From assembly GCA_937951935.1 (NCBI GenBank), contig CALGAM010000070.1:27183-91182 (forward strand): a DNA stretch of 64,000 bases, written 5' to 3'. Source of the stretch: an uncultured Micromonospora sp. (GTDB lineage Bacteria > Actinomycetota > Actinomycetes > Mycobacteriales > Micromonosporaceae). This document shows positions 35,101 to 43,339 of the stretch, piece after piece (positions within the stretch are counted from its first letter, which is position 1; each line of letters opens with the position of its first letter). A program made the position numbers and the translations under genes. The notes below the pieces were generated by a model. It saw only the letters and a program-made list of their open reading frames with translations, did no database searches and had not been told where the DNA came from.

Positions 35101-38100
35101 CCCGGACAGGATCTCGCGGTACGCGGGCAGGCTGTTGCCGTTGATACCGCCGGCGAGTGCGAAGTCGATCTCACCCGCCCGCATGTAGCGGCTGGCCGTC
35201 TCGATCGCGGTCAGCGCGGACGCCAGCCCGGAGTCCAGCGTCATGTTCGGACCGTTCAGATCGAAGTAGTTGGCCACCCGGGCGGCGATGATGTTCGGCA
35301 TCATGCCCGGGAAGCTGTCCTCGTTGGACGGAGGTATCAGGGCACGCACCCGGTCCCGCAGCTGGTCGAGCAGCCGCGGCAGCAACGGGCTGCCGGCGAG
35401 CCGCTCGTCGCCGTGCAGCGCCTGCGAGATGTCGTCCAGGTAGCACCGGTTGGCGTAGAGCATGGCGGCACGGGTGGGCCCGAGGTTGCCCACGAACACG
35501 CCGGCCCTCGCCGAGTGCTTCTGCCAGAACTCACCGAGCTGGTCCCGGAGGTTGTGCGCGCACTCGAGGATCATGAGCTGGCACCGGTCCGTGGTGCGGA
35601 CCGTGGGCGGCGGCAGCTTGAGCCTGGCGAAGGGCGGCCTCGGGTAGAACTCGCCGAAGCTGGACTTCGGGGACCTCCGACCGGCGAGCCACTCCCGGAC
35701 CGCGTCGTCACCGGAGAGCCCTGGCAGGTGTGCCGACCAGGCCACGATCGCGATCCTCGGCCGCGACGCGGGTGGGGTCGTGGTCCGGGGCGTCGTCGTG
35801 ACGGGCGCGGCCGTCGGTTCCTGAACGATGAGGTGCGCGTTGGTGCCGCCGAACCCGAAACCGGAGACCGCGGCGGTGCGCCGCCGCCCCGGCATCGGCT
35901 GCCAGTCGACCGGGCGGGTCGGGATCTCCAGCCGGGTCTCGTCGAGCCGGAAGTCGGCCGGCGGCTGGGTGAAGCGGAACTGGGGCGGGATGGACCGCCG
36001 TGCCATCCCGAGGATGACCTCGATCACCGAGACGACGCCCGCCGCCCAGCCGGTGTGCCCGATCAGCGACTTGTTGGACGTCACGTAGCTGGTCCGTTCG
36101 GTGCCGTAGTGCGCCCGCAGGGTGGTGAACTCCGCCAGGTCTCCGGCGGGGGTACCGGTCGCGTGCGCGACGATCCAGTCCACGTCGTCGCCGCGGACCT
36201 CCGGATCCAGCGCACGCCGGACCGCCAGATCCTGTCCGGCCGCGCTGGGCGCGTAGATGGCCTTGCCCTTTCCGTCCGACGACGCGCCGAACGTCTTGAG
36301 GACGGCCAGCACCCGGTCCCCGTCGGCGCGGGCCCGGCTCAGCCGCTTGAGCACGACCACGGCCGCGCCGTCGGCGAAGATCACACCGTCGGCGCCCGCG
36401 TCCAGCGCGTGTACCGCGCCCTTGCGGGACAGCCCCTGGAGCTTCGCGAACAGCACGGTGCCCCGTGGTGCGAGGGCGAAGGCGCCACCGCACACCGCGA
36501 TGTCGTGCTTGCCCATCAGCAGCCCCTTGACGCCCATGTCGATGGCGTACAGGGACGAGGAGCAGGCGGTGTCGACCATCTGCAGCTCGGTGTCGTCCGG
36601 CAGCAGGTTCGCCATCGCCAACTGGCCGACCCGGTGGGGCAGGAAACGGGTCGGGTCGTGGCTGCCCCGCCGGTACCGTCGGCCCAGCGCCTTCCTGATC
36701 GCCGTGAGCACCTCGTCGCGCTGCGCGGCCGGCACCTGCAGCTCCGTGGCGATCGTTTCGAGGTGGTCGGTGACGGACGCGATGACGCCCGCCTCCTCCA
36801 GGTGCTGGCTGCCGTCGGGCGTGTAGCCGACGCTGAAGGAGTACCGGTCGTGCTCGTCGCGGCGGACCCCGCGCAGCGCCTGCACCAGCGAGTGCCGTAG
36901 CCACAGGGTGGTCAGGTCGTGCTCCCCGGGTGGCAGTCCCCGGCCCATCTCCGCGTCGGGCACGAAACCGGTGACGAACACGCAGGTGTCCTGGTAGGAC
37001 TTGTCCTCGTCGTCCGGGTTGGCGGAGTGGAACGTGGTGCGGTCCCACCGGTCCTCGGGCACCGGTACGAACAACTCCGCACCGTGGGTGCGCAGTTCCC
37101 AGAACTCGTCGGGACTGTTCGCGCCGGCGACGACCATACCCATGCCGACGACCGCGATCTCGTCCTCGACGGTGCCGTCCGGAGCTGTGGTGGGCACCGG
37201 GGTCTGCTCGCGCACCCGCACCGGTTCGCCGGACCGGTCGGCCACCACGGGCGCCGGTGTGCGGGCGGGAGCGGGTGCCGGCGCCGGCGTTGGTGTTGGT
37301 ACGGATGGGGCGGGTGCCGGCGCGGCCGCGGCGGGCGCCGGTGCCGGCGGGACCGACTGTGGCCCGACCGGGACCGGATCGCGGGGCGGCGACAGCAGGG
37401 CCGCGCCCAGCGACAGCCCGCCGTCGGCGAGGATGGTCTGGCCGGTGATCCAGCGCGAGTCGTCCGACGCGAGGAACACCACGACCTTCGCGAACTCCTC
37501 GGCCGTGCCGAGCCGCCCGAACGGCGTCGCACGCCGGATGGTCTCCTGCATCCGCTTCGCGTCCGGGAACGCGTCGGCGACCTCGCTGACCAGCATGGCC
37601 GCCGAGGCGGTGTTCACGCGGATGTTCAGCGGCGCGAACTCCACGGCGAGGTACCGCGTCACCGTCTCGGCAGCCGCCTTCGCCGGTGCGCACGCGAGGT
37701 AGTTCGCCATCACCATCTGTGAGCTGCCCAGGGCGGAGATCGTGATGATCGAGCCTCCCCGGCCCGCCATCAGCGGCGCGGCTGCCCGCGCGCATCGAAG
37801 TCCGCCCTTCAGGTTGGTGTCGATCGCCCGGTCGAGGTGCTCGTCCGTGAGCTCGGCGACGGGCACCAGGGCGCCGTTCGCGGCGTTGTTGACCAGGATG
37901 TCGAGGCGCCCGTAGCGCTCCGAGATCGTCGCGAACATACGTTCGACCTGCTCGGGCCGCGCGACCGACGCCCGGATCAGGTCGACGCTGCCGCCGAGCG
38001 CCTCGATCTCGGCCTTGGTCCGCTTGGCTTCCTCGTGTGAGTGGAAGTAGTTGACGATGACGTGGGCGCCCTCAAGCGCCAGGCTCTTGGAGATTGCTTT

Positions 38101-38157
38101 TCCGACGTTGCGCGCACCGCCGGTCACCAGAGCCACTTTTCCGCTGAGCCGTCGCAC
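32122..38157 (-). CDS. 2011-aa iterative synthase: FabL-like ER - KS - CLF-like KS - KR - DH
   Basis: Multifunctional synthase. Residues 1-255 are an SDR with VTGGARNVGK and a Tyr153-(x)6-Lys160 pair, the spacing of FabI/FabL enoyl reductases, and TRYLAVEF as in FabL. A Pro/Ala linker spans about 256-325. The KS (about 330-780) has Cys532, His665 and His701. A second KS fold (about 800-1120) has Leu978 in place of Cys (DSGLAS), like a chain-length factor. The KR (about 1240-1640) has GGARGIT and Lys1550, Ser1574, Tyr1587, Asn1591. The DH-type hot-dog region runs about 1700-2011 and retains His1724. No AT or ACP is present; those lie in the upstream gene, 46 nt away. GTG start with GAGGAGC. 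The set recalls PUFA synthases. Confidence 0.85.
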   Translation of the reverse strand: MRRLSGKVALVTGGARNVGKAISKSLALEGAHVIVNYFHSHEEAKRTKAEIEALGGSVDLIRASVARPEQVERMFATISERYGRLDILVNNAANGALVPVAELTDEHLDRAIDTNLKGGLRCARAAAPLMAGRGGSIITISALGSSQMVMANYLACAPAKAAAETVTRYLAVEFAPLNIRVNTASAAMLVSEVADAFPDAKRMQETIRRATPFGRLGTAEEFAKVVVFLASDDSRWITGQTILADGGLSLGAALLSPPRDPVPVGPQSVPPAPAPAAAAPAPAPSVPTPTPAPAPAPARTPAPVVADRSGEPVRVREQTPVPTTAPDGTVEDEIAVVGMGMVVAGANSPDEFWELRTHGAELFVPVPEDRWDRTTFHSANPDDEDKSYQDTCVFVTGFVPDAEMGRGLPPGEHDLTTLWLRHSLVQALRGVRRDEHDRYSFSVGYTPDGSQHLEEAGVIASVTDHLETIATELQVPAAQRDEVLTAIRKALGRRYRRGSHDPTRFLPHRVGQLAMANLLPDDTELQMVDTACSSSLYAIDMGVKGLLMGKHDIAVCGGAFALAPRGTVLFAKLQGLSRKGAVHALDAGADGVIFADGAAVVVLKRLSRARADGDRVLAVLKTFGASSDGKGKAIYAPSAAGQDLAVRRALDPEVRGDDVDWIVAHATGTPAGDLAEFTTLRAHYGTERTSYVTSNKSLIGHTGWAAGVVSVIEVILGMARRSIPPQFRFTQPPADFRLDETRLEIPTRPVDWQPMPGRRRTAAVSGFGFGGTNAHLIVQEPTAAPVTTTPRTTTPPASRPRIAIVAWSAHLPGLSGDDAVREWLAGRRSPKSSFGEFYPRPPFARLKLPPPTVRTTDRCQLMILECAHNLRDQLGEFWQKHSARAGVFVGNLGPTRAAMLYANRCYLDDISQALHGDERLAGSPLLPRLLDQLRDRVRALIPPSNEDSFPGMMPNIIAARVANYFDLNGPNMTLDSGLASALTAIETASRYMRAGEIDFALAGGINGNSLPAYREILSGLLGPGVDELAEGAVMFALTTDRLAEQAGLTVLGYVDDLSVGSRPDADAGPDPAIRAAAADRIECGVLAPDNARYLGASGALAVLRALHRPAGRVTVACGEGDEATTVRLSLTVTGALATSTPEVLPASFGDATRYAPDRPTQVRRYVPRLREIDSYQVRDAVAFLPPGVVVLTDLPDLGPELGALPPDAVVLSTVPPTTDRPGWRYLPEVTPAAVQAALAGRRTPVRHLRVVADLGRSAPLPGCLTGGAESLIALHDATFLAVKTAYDDLAAEGATFVTVLLDALPNGTPHPFTGLFSGLIKCASLELSSCLTFGLFTNSRHLDRAVRTAERESAAFRTYPIVFDQDGRRLGYELTEEEAALDGEVPAQLGPDSVVLAFGGARGITAEILKAVARHFRPTIYLAGSNRIDDLPPEALRGSDEEFAATRKDYIRRRTRSGGTVAQANREFDRMVDARTAARNIAEMAAHCGAGRVVYLPCDVLDGQAVEATVARVLASHGRVDLLVNAPGRNRSASIRDKDFGEFTAIRGIKLTGYRNLKRAFAANPPRLWCNFGSLLGYFGQVGEPDYAAGNDFLASAATYAAAQPGDGTEFTIGWTLWEGVGMGANELTRSYFKRAGSYSHMAIDEGIHHFMRELHAANRAPSSVHIGDAERATIARFYPGYLEQQRDRALPGFYLRHLVSQEPGVAVFECPFDLGSDGYLAHHLVREQPTLPGTFVTEIAAEAARFLVRDAQVIAFEDLEFHHFLRVYPGVAAPPRRITARVLPGAGEVTTVEVRITGDVVSPTGVMLVRDRPHFTVRVLLHAEPPAAPRWEAWEPGGEVSVPDPYHVPSAPVRLTGPFEATTQTRLHPRGQRAWYQPNLPADEEYWSRFHMPVILLDALARTGVLSLVDGHLVPVAAPLSIRRVDLYEQANDRQLAQRYGGLELYVTPRGFGMTGPRPTNRFVAATRDGRVIAQMKDIRATVLGYVDVHTGAFVPPEAARPGNNRVPVD

Positions 38158-38203
38158 GACCGTCAGCTCCTCTCGCTGGGATGCGCGTGGATTGGCGGCG
38201 CTC

Positions 38204-39772
38204 TCACGCCGCGAGGGCTCGCGCGCCGCTACGGCTCACCTCGGCGTGCACGTAATCGACGATCTTGCCCATGGTGTCGTAGTCGGACAGCCGGAAGCCC
38301 GACTCCCGGGGAGGCAGTCCGTAGCGCTGGCTGACCCGGGTGAGCAGCTCGATCTGCTTGACCGAGTCCACGCCCAGCTCCGCCTCCAGCAGCACGTCGT
38401 CGGTGAAGACCTCGTCCGGGTACTCCAGGGCGTCGGAGTAGATGGCCCGGATCTCGGCGGCGAGCGCGTGGCGGTCCAGCGGGTCGTCGGCCGCCGTCGG
38501 CGGCACGCCCGTGCCCGTCACGACCGATCCGTGCTCGGCCGGCGGTGTCGCCTGCTCCTCCGTCAGCGGGGCCGACGCGGCGACCTCGGCTGCCGCCGTG
38601 GTGCCGAACCCGTTGACCCCGGAGGCGTCGCCGGAGGCCGCCTCCAGCCCGCCGGTCGACCGGTCGAACTCGATCAGCTTCGTCTGGAGCAGCTCGATGA
38701 ACTCCGCGCCGTAGCGGGCCCAGAAGCGCTCGAAGTTCTCCTTGATCGTGCCGCCGGTCAGGCCCAGCGACGTGCGTGGCGTGCTGAGCAACCCCGCCTC
38801 GCGCAGGCCGGCCAGCGTGCGATCCAGGGCGAGCGCGCCGGAGCGGTCCACGGCCAGTGATGGCCAGGTCGTCACCGTGGACTCGGGTAGCGCCTTGGTC
38901 ACCAGAGCGGAGAGCGCGGCCTTTCCCCCCGACTCGACGAAGACCCCGACGCCCTCCTGGTGGAGCCGCCGGATGGCCGTGCTGAACGGCACCGGCAGGA
39001 CGAAGTGGTCGGCCAGCAACTCGGCGAGCACGTCGTCGGGCTGGTAGTACCGCTGCAGGATGGGTGAGTACACCGGCAGGACCGCGGGCCGTTGGGGCAG
39101 GCTGCGGATCCGGTCCGCGAACACGGGCACGGCGGGACGCAGGATCGGCGTGTGGAACGGGAACGGCGCGTTCAGCTCCACCGCGCCGACCTGCAACGGG
39201 CCGGCAACCGCGAGCACGCGTTCCAGCGCGGTGCGAGGGCCGCTGATCACCGTCTGCCCGTCGTGGTTCTCCGTCGCCACCGCCATCAGCGGGTCCGCGA
39301 TGAGCTCGATGATCTTCTTGGCCCTGTCGGTGTCGACCGACAGCGCGACCATCCCACCGTTTGTCAGCCCCAGCTCCTGGATGACCCGGACCCGCTCCGC
39401 GACGATTCGTGCGCCGTCGCCGATCGTGAACACCTGGGCAGCCACCAGCGCGGCGATTTCACCCAGGCTGTGCCCCAGGAGAACGTCGGGGCGCAGGCCG
39501 TGGTCGGCCAGTACGTGATAGGCGCTGACATCGGCACCGAAGATGGCCAACTGGGCCACCCACGGATCGTCGTCGAGTAGCTGGCGGATGTCGACCGGAC
39601 CCGCTTCGAATAGGACGTCGCTGAGTCTCCGGCCGTACAAGTCGGTGGTGACCTCGTCAATTTCTTTGAAAACCTGCGCCACGTGCGGATACTGCTGATT
39701 CGCGGCAAGCAGTGCCTGGCCGTCGAAGGCACCCTGCCCCGGAAACATGACGGCAACCTTAGACTCGGGCAT
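38204..39772 (-). CDS. Acyltransferase-ACP didomain of the synthase
   Basis: 522-aa protein. The AT (about 1-310) has PGQGAF, GHSLGE (Ser102) and FPFHTP with His207; the Phe-His pair is malonyl-like rather than the Ser-His of methylmalonyl ATs. A helical linker rich in Ala/Thr follows. The ACP (about 430-510) has the phosphopantetheine Ser470 in LGVDSVKQIE. Only one ACP is present, unlike the tandem ACPs of PUFA synthases. ATG 39772 has GGGGGA just upstream; the longer frame to 39874 is not used. First gene of the core operon. Confidence 0.88.
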   Translation of the reverse strand: MPESKVAVMFPGQGAFDGQALLAANQQYPHVAQVFKEIDEVTTDLYGRRLSDVLFEAGPVDIRQLLDDDPWVAQLAIFGADVSAYHVLADHGLRPDVLLGHSLGEIAALVAAQVFTIGDGARIVAERVRVIQELGLTNGGMVALSVDTDRAKKIIELIADPLMAVATENHDGQTVISGPRTALERVLAVAGPLQVGAVELNAPFPFHTPILRPAVPVFADRIRSLPQRPAVLPVYSPILQRYYQPDDVLAELLADHFVLPVPFSTAIRRLHQEGVGVFVESGGKAALSALVTKALPESTVTTWPSLAVDRSGALALDRTLAGLREAGLLSTPRTSLGLTGGTIKENFERFWARYGAEFIELLQTKLIEFDRSTGGLEAASGDASGVNGFGTTAAAEVAASAPLTEEQATPPAEHGSVVTGTGVPPTAADDPLDRHALAAEIRAIYSDALEYPDEVFTDDVLLEAELGVDSVKQIELLTRVSQRYGLPPRESGFRLSDYDTMGKIVDYVHAEVSRSGARALAA

Positions 39773-40519
39773 GTCAGTCCCCCACCAAACTGTCGTCGGG
39801 TCTTTCAATGCAGTCGACACGTGGTCGAAATCGCCGAGAAACTTGGAGGCTGGAACTCCGCGGAAGTGGCACACCCCATGAAGCCTCCGTGCCGGGGGGT
39901 CCCCGTGTCAGGGCGTCAATGGCTGTGGTGTAGCCGATTCAGAGAGTAGCGACATCGATCATCGATCGTCAATGGCCTATCGAAGGCTTTCGGGGAAATG
40001 ACGCGGCCACCATCCAAAGTGGCGCATCCATCAATGCCGGTCGATGATCGAGAACCGGCAGCCACTGGATGTTGTTGCAGGTTATCAGTTTGATGATCTT
40101 CCGACTGTGATGATCGTCGTTCCTGGTGGAGTGCCATGTAAGTGACGTGTGTCACATCTTCTATTCCCCGCTGGACCGAACCTGATCATTGGCGCAAGTC
40201 GATCAAAGTCGGATGAAATCCCACAAAAATCTACGATGGCGCAACCCAAATGTGTCCACTGACAAGGCAAGACGTTCGGCCCGTCGGTGCTGTCGCCGTC
40301 CTCGGCGCGGCCTGCCGCTCCGGTGTTTCCGGTTCGGGTGTCGGGCGCCCTCGGACCGATTCACCCGTGCCCGGTGCACCGCGTCCGACGGTCGGGTGCC
40401 GTCGCCGGTGTCGGTTCGGCCGCATCGCGTCGACTCGCCGTGGCCGACCGCGACACCACTGAGGCAAGCGGTGAGCCGATAGCCTGGTGTCGGCCACAGT
40501 CGAGCGCCATGGAGGGGGA
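39773..40519. promoter_or_regulatory. Divergent control region of synthase operon and thioesterase
   Basis: This 747-bp region contains no convincing gene and is less GC-rich than its flanks. Several GATGATC-containing elements occur: 40088-40105 (16 of 18 identical to the operator-like site at 21291), 40108-40118 (an 11-base exact match, TGATGATCGTC) and 40041-40049. GATCATC, the same core on the other strand, lies at 39957-39963. A Crp-like palindrome is at 40142-40155. Start-point motifs are not clear enough to place the promoters. Confidence 0.65.
40142..40155. promoter_or_regulatory. Crp/Fnr-like palindrome
   Basis: GTGACGTGTGTCAC is an inverted repeat with GTGA and TCAC separated by six bases, the architecture of cAMP-receptor-protein sites (GTGA-N6-TCAC). 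It sits between the cluster operon and the thioesterase gene. Family-level similarity only. Confidence 0.4.
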
Positions 40520-40975
40520 ATGACCGAATCGACCGCGAACGCCGCCACGACCGTTCCCGGCGGTGGTCGCCAGTTACCTGATCTCTACCAGTCGGGCAGG
40601 TTCGTCACCTCGATCGGACTGCGACTCGACGAGGTGACCGGCAGCAGGGTGCACGGCTTTCTTGATCTCGACGAGGAACACCACACACCCTGGGGCGTCG
40701 TACACGGCGGCGTCTACACCACCGTCATTGAAAGCGTGGCCAGCATCGGAGCTTCGGCCGCCGTTCTCGACCGCGGAGAATTCGCGGTGGGGGTCAACAA
40801 CAACACGGACTTCCTCCGGTCGGCGAAACGTGGCCGGGCGGAGGTGCTCGCGGAACCGCTGCACCAGGGCAGGAGCCAGCAGCTCTGGCACGCCGTCATA
40901 ACCCGGGTCGAGGACGGCAAGCCGCTGGCGCGCGGTACGGTCCGACTGCAGAACCTGCCTCTCGAATCGAGCTGA
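40520..40975 (+). CDS. PaaI/4HBT hot-dog thioesterase
   Basis: 151-aa single hot-dog domain. The segment TPWGVVHGGVYTTVIES carries the HGG-x(6)-E motif of the active-site helix in the PaaI and related acyl-CoA thioesterase group. ATG 40520 has GGAGGGGGA directly upstream. It is divergent from the synthase operon. Because the synthase proteins have no TE domain, this enzyme could release or edit the acyl chain. It could also be an unrelated thioesterase marking the right edge of the cluster. Confidence 0.82.
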   Translation: MTESTANAATTVPGGGRQLPDLYQSGRFVTSIGLRLDEVTGSRVHGFLDLDEEHHTPWGVVHGGVYTTVIESVASIGASAAVLDRGEFAVGVNNNTDFLRSAKRGRAEVLAEPLHQGRSQQLWHAVITRVEDGKPLARGTVRLQNLPLESS

Positions 40976-40999
40976 ACCGCCCCTGCCAGGCGGGGCGGT
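40976..40999 (+). terminator. Terminator after the thioesterase gene
   Basis: ACCGCCCC (40976-40983) pairs with GGGGCGGT (40992-40999) around an 8-nt loop, immediately after the stop codon. It has no U tract. Confidence 0.55.
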
Positions 41000-41029
41000 G
41001 AGCTGTCCCCGCGCAGACGTCAGGACCGG

Positions 41030-41054
41030 GACCGCGGCGGAGCTCGCCGCGGTC
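41030..41054. terminator. Second hairpin between thioesterase and ornithine aminotransferase
   Basis: A perfect 10-bp stem, GACCGCGGCG (41030-41039) with CGCCGCGGTC (41045-41054), around a 5-nt loop. It is placed to terminate both convergent transcripts. Confidence 0.5.
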
Positions 41055-41141
41055 CTCGGCGGTCGCATGGTTCTCGGCACTGGTGCCGGCGTTCGCCGTC
41101 GACGGCGTCCGACGGCGCGTCGCGGGCGAGGGCGGCCCGGG

Positions 41142-42419
41142 TCAGCGCAGCACGGCGGCGAGCTGTTCGACCGCGTGGTCCACCTCGTCGGCGGTCACCA
41201 CCAGTGGCGGGGCCAGCCGGATGGTCGAGCCGTGGGTGTCCTTGGCCAGGACACCACGCTCGGCGAGCCGCTCGCACGCCTGCCGCCCGGTCATCAGCGC
41301 CGGGTCGATGTCGACGCCGGCCCACAGGCCACGGCCCCGGACCGCGACCAGCCCCTCGCCGACCAGGGCGCGCAACCCGGAGTGCAGCCGGGCACCCAGG
41401 TCCGCCGAGCGGCGCTGGAACTCGCCGGTGGCGAGCAGCCGGACGACCTCGGTGGCGACGGCACAGGCCAGCGGGTTGCCACCGAAGGTGGAACCGTGCT
41501 CGCCGGGACGCAGCACGCCGAGTACCCCGGCGTCGCCGACCACCGCCGAGACCGGCACGATGCCGCCGCCGAGAGCCTTGCCGAGGACGTACAGGTCGGG
41601 GACGACGTTCTCGTGGTCGCAGGCGAAGGTGGCGCCGGTCCGGCCGAGCCCGGACTGGATCTCGTCGGCGACGAACAGCACGTCGTGCTCGGTGCAGAGG
41701 CGGCGCACCCCGGGCAGGTAGCCGGGTGGCGGGACGACGACCCCCTGCTCGCCCTGGATCGGTTCGAGCAGGACCGCGACGGTCGTCTCGTCGATCGCCT
41801 CGGCCAGCGCGGCCAGGTCCCCGTACGGGACGACGCGGAACCCGGGCGTGTACGGGCCGAAGTCGTCGCGGGCGGCGGGGTCGGTGGAGAAGCTGACGAT
41901 CGTGGTGGTACGGCCGTGGAAGTTCCCCTCGGCGACCACGATGGTGGCCCGCCCGGCGGGTACGCCCTTCACCCGGTAGCCCCACTTCCGGGCGACCTTG
42001 ATCGCGGTTTCGACCGCCTCGGCGCCGGTGTTCATCGGCAGCACCAGGTCCTTGCCGCAGAGCTGGGCCAGTTCCCGGCAGAAGTCGGCGAACCGGTCGT
42101 GGATGAAGGCCCGGCTGGTCAGGGTGAGCCGGTCGAGCTGGGTGCGTGCGGCGGCGACCAGCGCCGGGTGCCGGTGACCGAAGTTCAGCGCCGAGTAGCC
42201 GGCCAGGCAGTCCAGGTACCGGCGGCCGTCGATGTCGGTGACCCAGGCGCCCTCGGCCGAGGCGATCACCACGGGCAGCGGGTGGTAGTTGTGCGCCGTC
42301 CAGCGTTCGGCGTCGCGTACCGCCTCGGGGGTGCGCCGTACGTCGTCCACGAGCCCTCCTTCGTCCGCGACCGTGGGGCTCACCCGGTGAGCCTGCTCAC
42401 TCCTCGCGCTCACGATCAC
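41142..42419 (-). CDS. rocD: Ornithine aminotransferase
   Basis: 425-aa class-III PLP aminotransferase. The Lys of VLGKALGGG binds PLP; NTGAEAVETAIKVAR and FVADEIQSGLGRTG match ornithine-oxo-acid transaminases. The reaction is ornithine plus 2-oxoglutarate to glutamate-5-semialdehyde. The GTG start (42419) overlaps the dimethylargininase stop by GTGA, so the ORF reaching 42458 is an extension. The coupled pair suggests arginine/ornithine catabolism. The symbol is by family similarity. Confidence 0.87.
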   Translation of the reverse strand: MIVSARSEQAHRVSPTVADEGGLVDDVRRTPEAVRDAERWTAHNYHPLPVVIASAEGAWVTDIDGRRYLDCLAGYSALNFGHRHPALVAAARTQLDRLTLTSRAFIHDRFADFCRELAQLCGKDLVLPMNTGAEAVETAIKVARKWGYRVKGVPAGRATIVVAEGNFHGRTTTIVSFSTDPAARDDFGPYTPGFRVVPYGDLAALAEAIDETTVAVLLEPIQGEQGVVVPPPGYLPGVRRLCTEHDVLFVADEIQSGLGRTGATFACDHENVVPDLYVLGKALGGGIVPVSAVVGDAGVLGVLRPGEHGSTFGGNPLACAVATEVVRLLATGEFQRRSADLGARLHSGLRALVGEGLVAVRGRGLWAGVDIDPALMTGRQACERLAERGVLAKDTHGSTIRLAPPLVVTADEVDHAVEQLAAVLR

Positions 42420-43339
42420 TTGTTCGCCTCTCGTTCCCGCAGCACCAGGGTGCAGCACTTCGGTCCGCCGCCGGCCTTGCGCAACTCGGACAAATCAACA
42501 CCGATTGTGTCGTACCCCCGATCGCGGAGCGCGGCGGACAGCCCGGTGGCCTGGGCCGGAAGCACGACGTGCCGCCCGTCGCTCACCGCGTTGAGGCCGA
42601 GCACCGCGGCGTCGGCCGCGGTGGCCAGGACGGCGTCCGGAAAGAGCCGGCGCAGCACGGCCTGGCTTCCGGGCGAGAAGGCCTCCGGCAGGTAGGCGAC
42701 CGTCCGGTCGTCCAGCACACACAGCGCGGTGTCGAGGTGGTAGAAGCGGGGGTCGACGAGCTGCAACGTGATCACCGGCCGGCCGAAGACCTCCGACAGG
42801 TGGGCGTGCGCCGCGTGACTGGTCCGAAACCCCGTGCCGGCCAGCAGCAGGTCGCCGACGAGCAGGATGTCGCCCTCGCCCTCGTTGACGTACCTGGCCT
42901 CGTGCACCTCGAAGCCGGCCCGGTCGAGCCAGGCGGCGTACGCCGGAGCCTCCTCCGCGCGCTGCGGGTCGCGGAACCGCGCCGCGAGCGCCCGGCCGTC
43001 GATCACCGTCGCGCCGTTGGCGGCGAAGACCATGTCGGGCAGTCCGGGCAACGGTTCGATCTCCTCGACGATGTGCCCGAGGTCCAGGTACGTCTGCCGG
43101 AGCGTCTCCCACTGCCGGATGGCGAGCGCGGTGTCGACCGGTGTGGTCGGGTCCATCCAGGGGTTGATCGAGTACTCCACCGTGAAGTACGTCGGCCGGC
43201 ACATCAGATACCGGCGTCGGGTCTGCCGGCGGGGCGGCGTCGGGCCGGACGGTACGGGCCCGCCGAGCAGCCGGTCGAGGCTGCGACCGGGGTCGGTGGT
43301 GTCACCCGGACCCGGTCGGAGGGGGGCGTGCAACGTCAT
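42416..43339 (-). CDS. Dimethylargininase-like amidinohydrolase
   Basis: 307-aa member of the amidinotransferase/dimethylargininase superfamily with the catalytic Cys near the C terminus (GGGPKCCTLVL), an upstream His (FYHLDTALCVL) and DMVFAANGA. DDAH-type enzymes hydrolyse methylarginine to citrulline; close relatives act on arginine or agmatine. The start is ATG 43339, with GGAGCAGG upstream. It is translationally coupled to ornithine aminotransferase. Which guanidino substrate is used cannot be read from sequence. Confidence 0.82.
   Translation of the reverse strand: MTLHAPLRPGPGDTTDPGRSLDRLLGGPVPSGPTPPRRQTRRRYLMCRPTYFTVEYSINPWMDPTTPVDTALAIRQWETLRQTYLDLGHIVEEIEPLPGLPDMVFAANGATVIDGRALAARFRDPQRAEEAPAYAAWLDRAGFEVHEARYVNEGEGDILLVGDLLLAGTGFRTSHAAHAHLSEVFGRPVITLQLVDPRFYHLDTALCVLDDRTVAYLPEAFSPGSQAVLRRLFPDAVLATAADAAVLGLNAVSDGRHVVLPAQATGLSAALRDRGYDTIGVDLSELRKAGGGPKCCTLVLREREANK

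Noticed and set aside
37257..37330. Direct Pro-Ala/Gly-type repeats in the synthase gene
   Set aside because: They encode the flexible linker between the FabL-like ER and the KS, so they are not a regulatory or mobile repeat.
32122..39772. Enediyne PKS or type II PKS interpretation
   Set aside because: No enediyne PksE-like domain order or thioesterase of that kind, and no stand-alone KSalpha/KSbeta or cyclase genes. The fused KS-CLF-KR-DH is nearer to PUFA synthases.
39916..40482. Short ORFs in the 747-bp region upstream of the synthase operon
   Set aside because: They lack ribosome sites and domain-like composition and overlap putative operators. I treat the region as regulatory.
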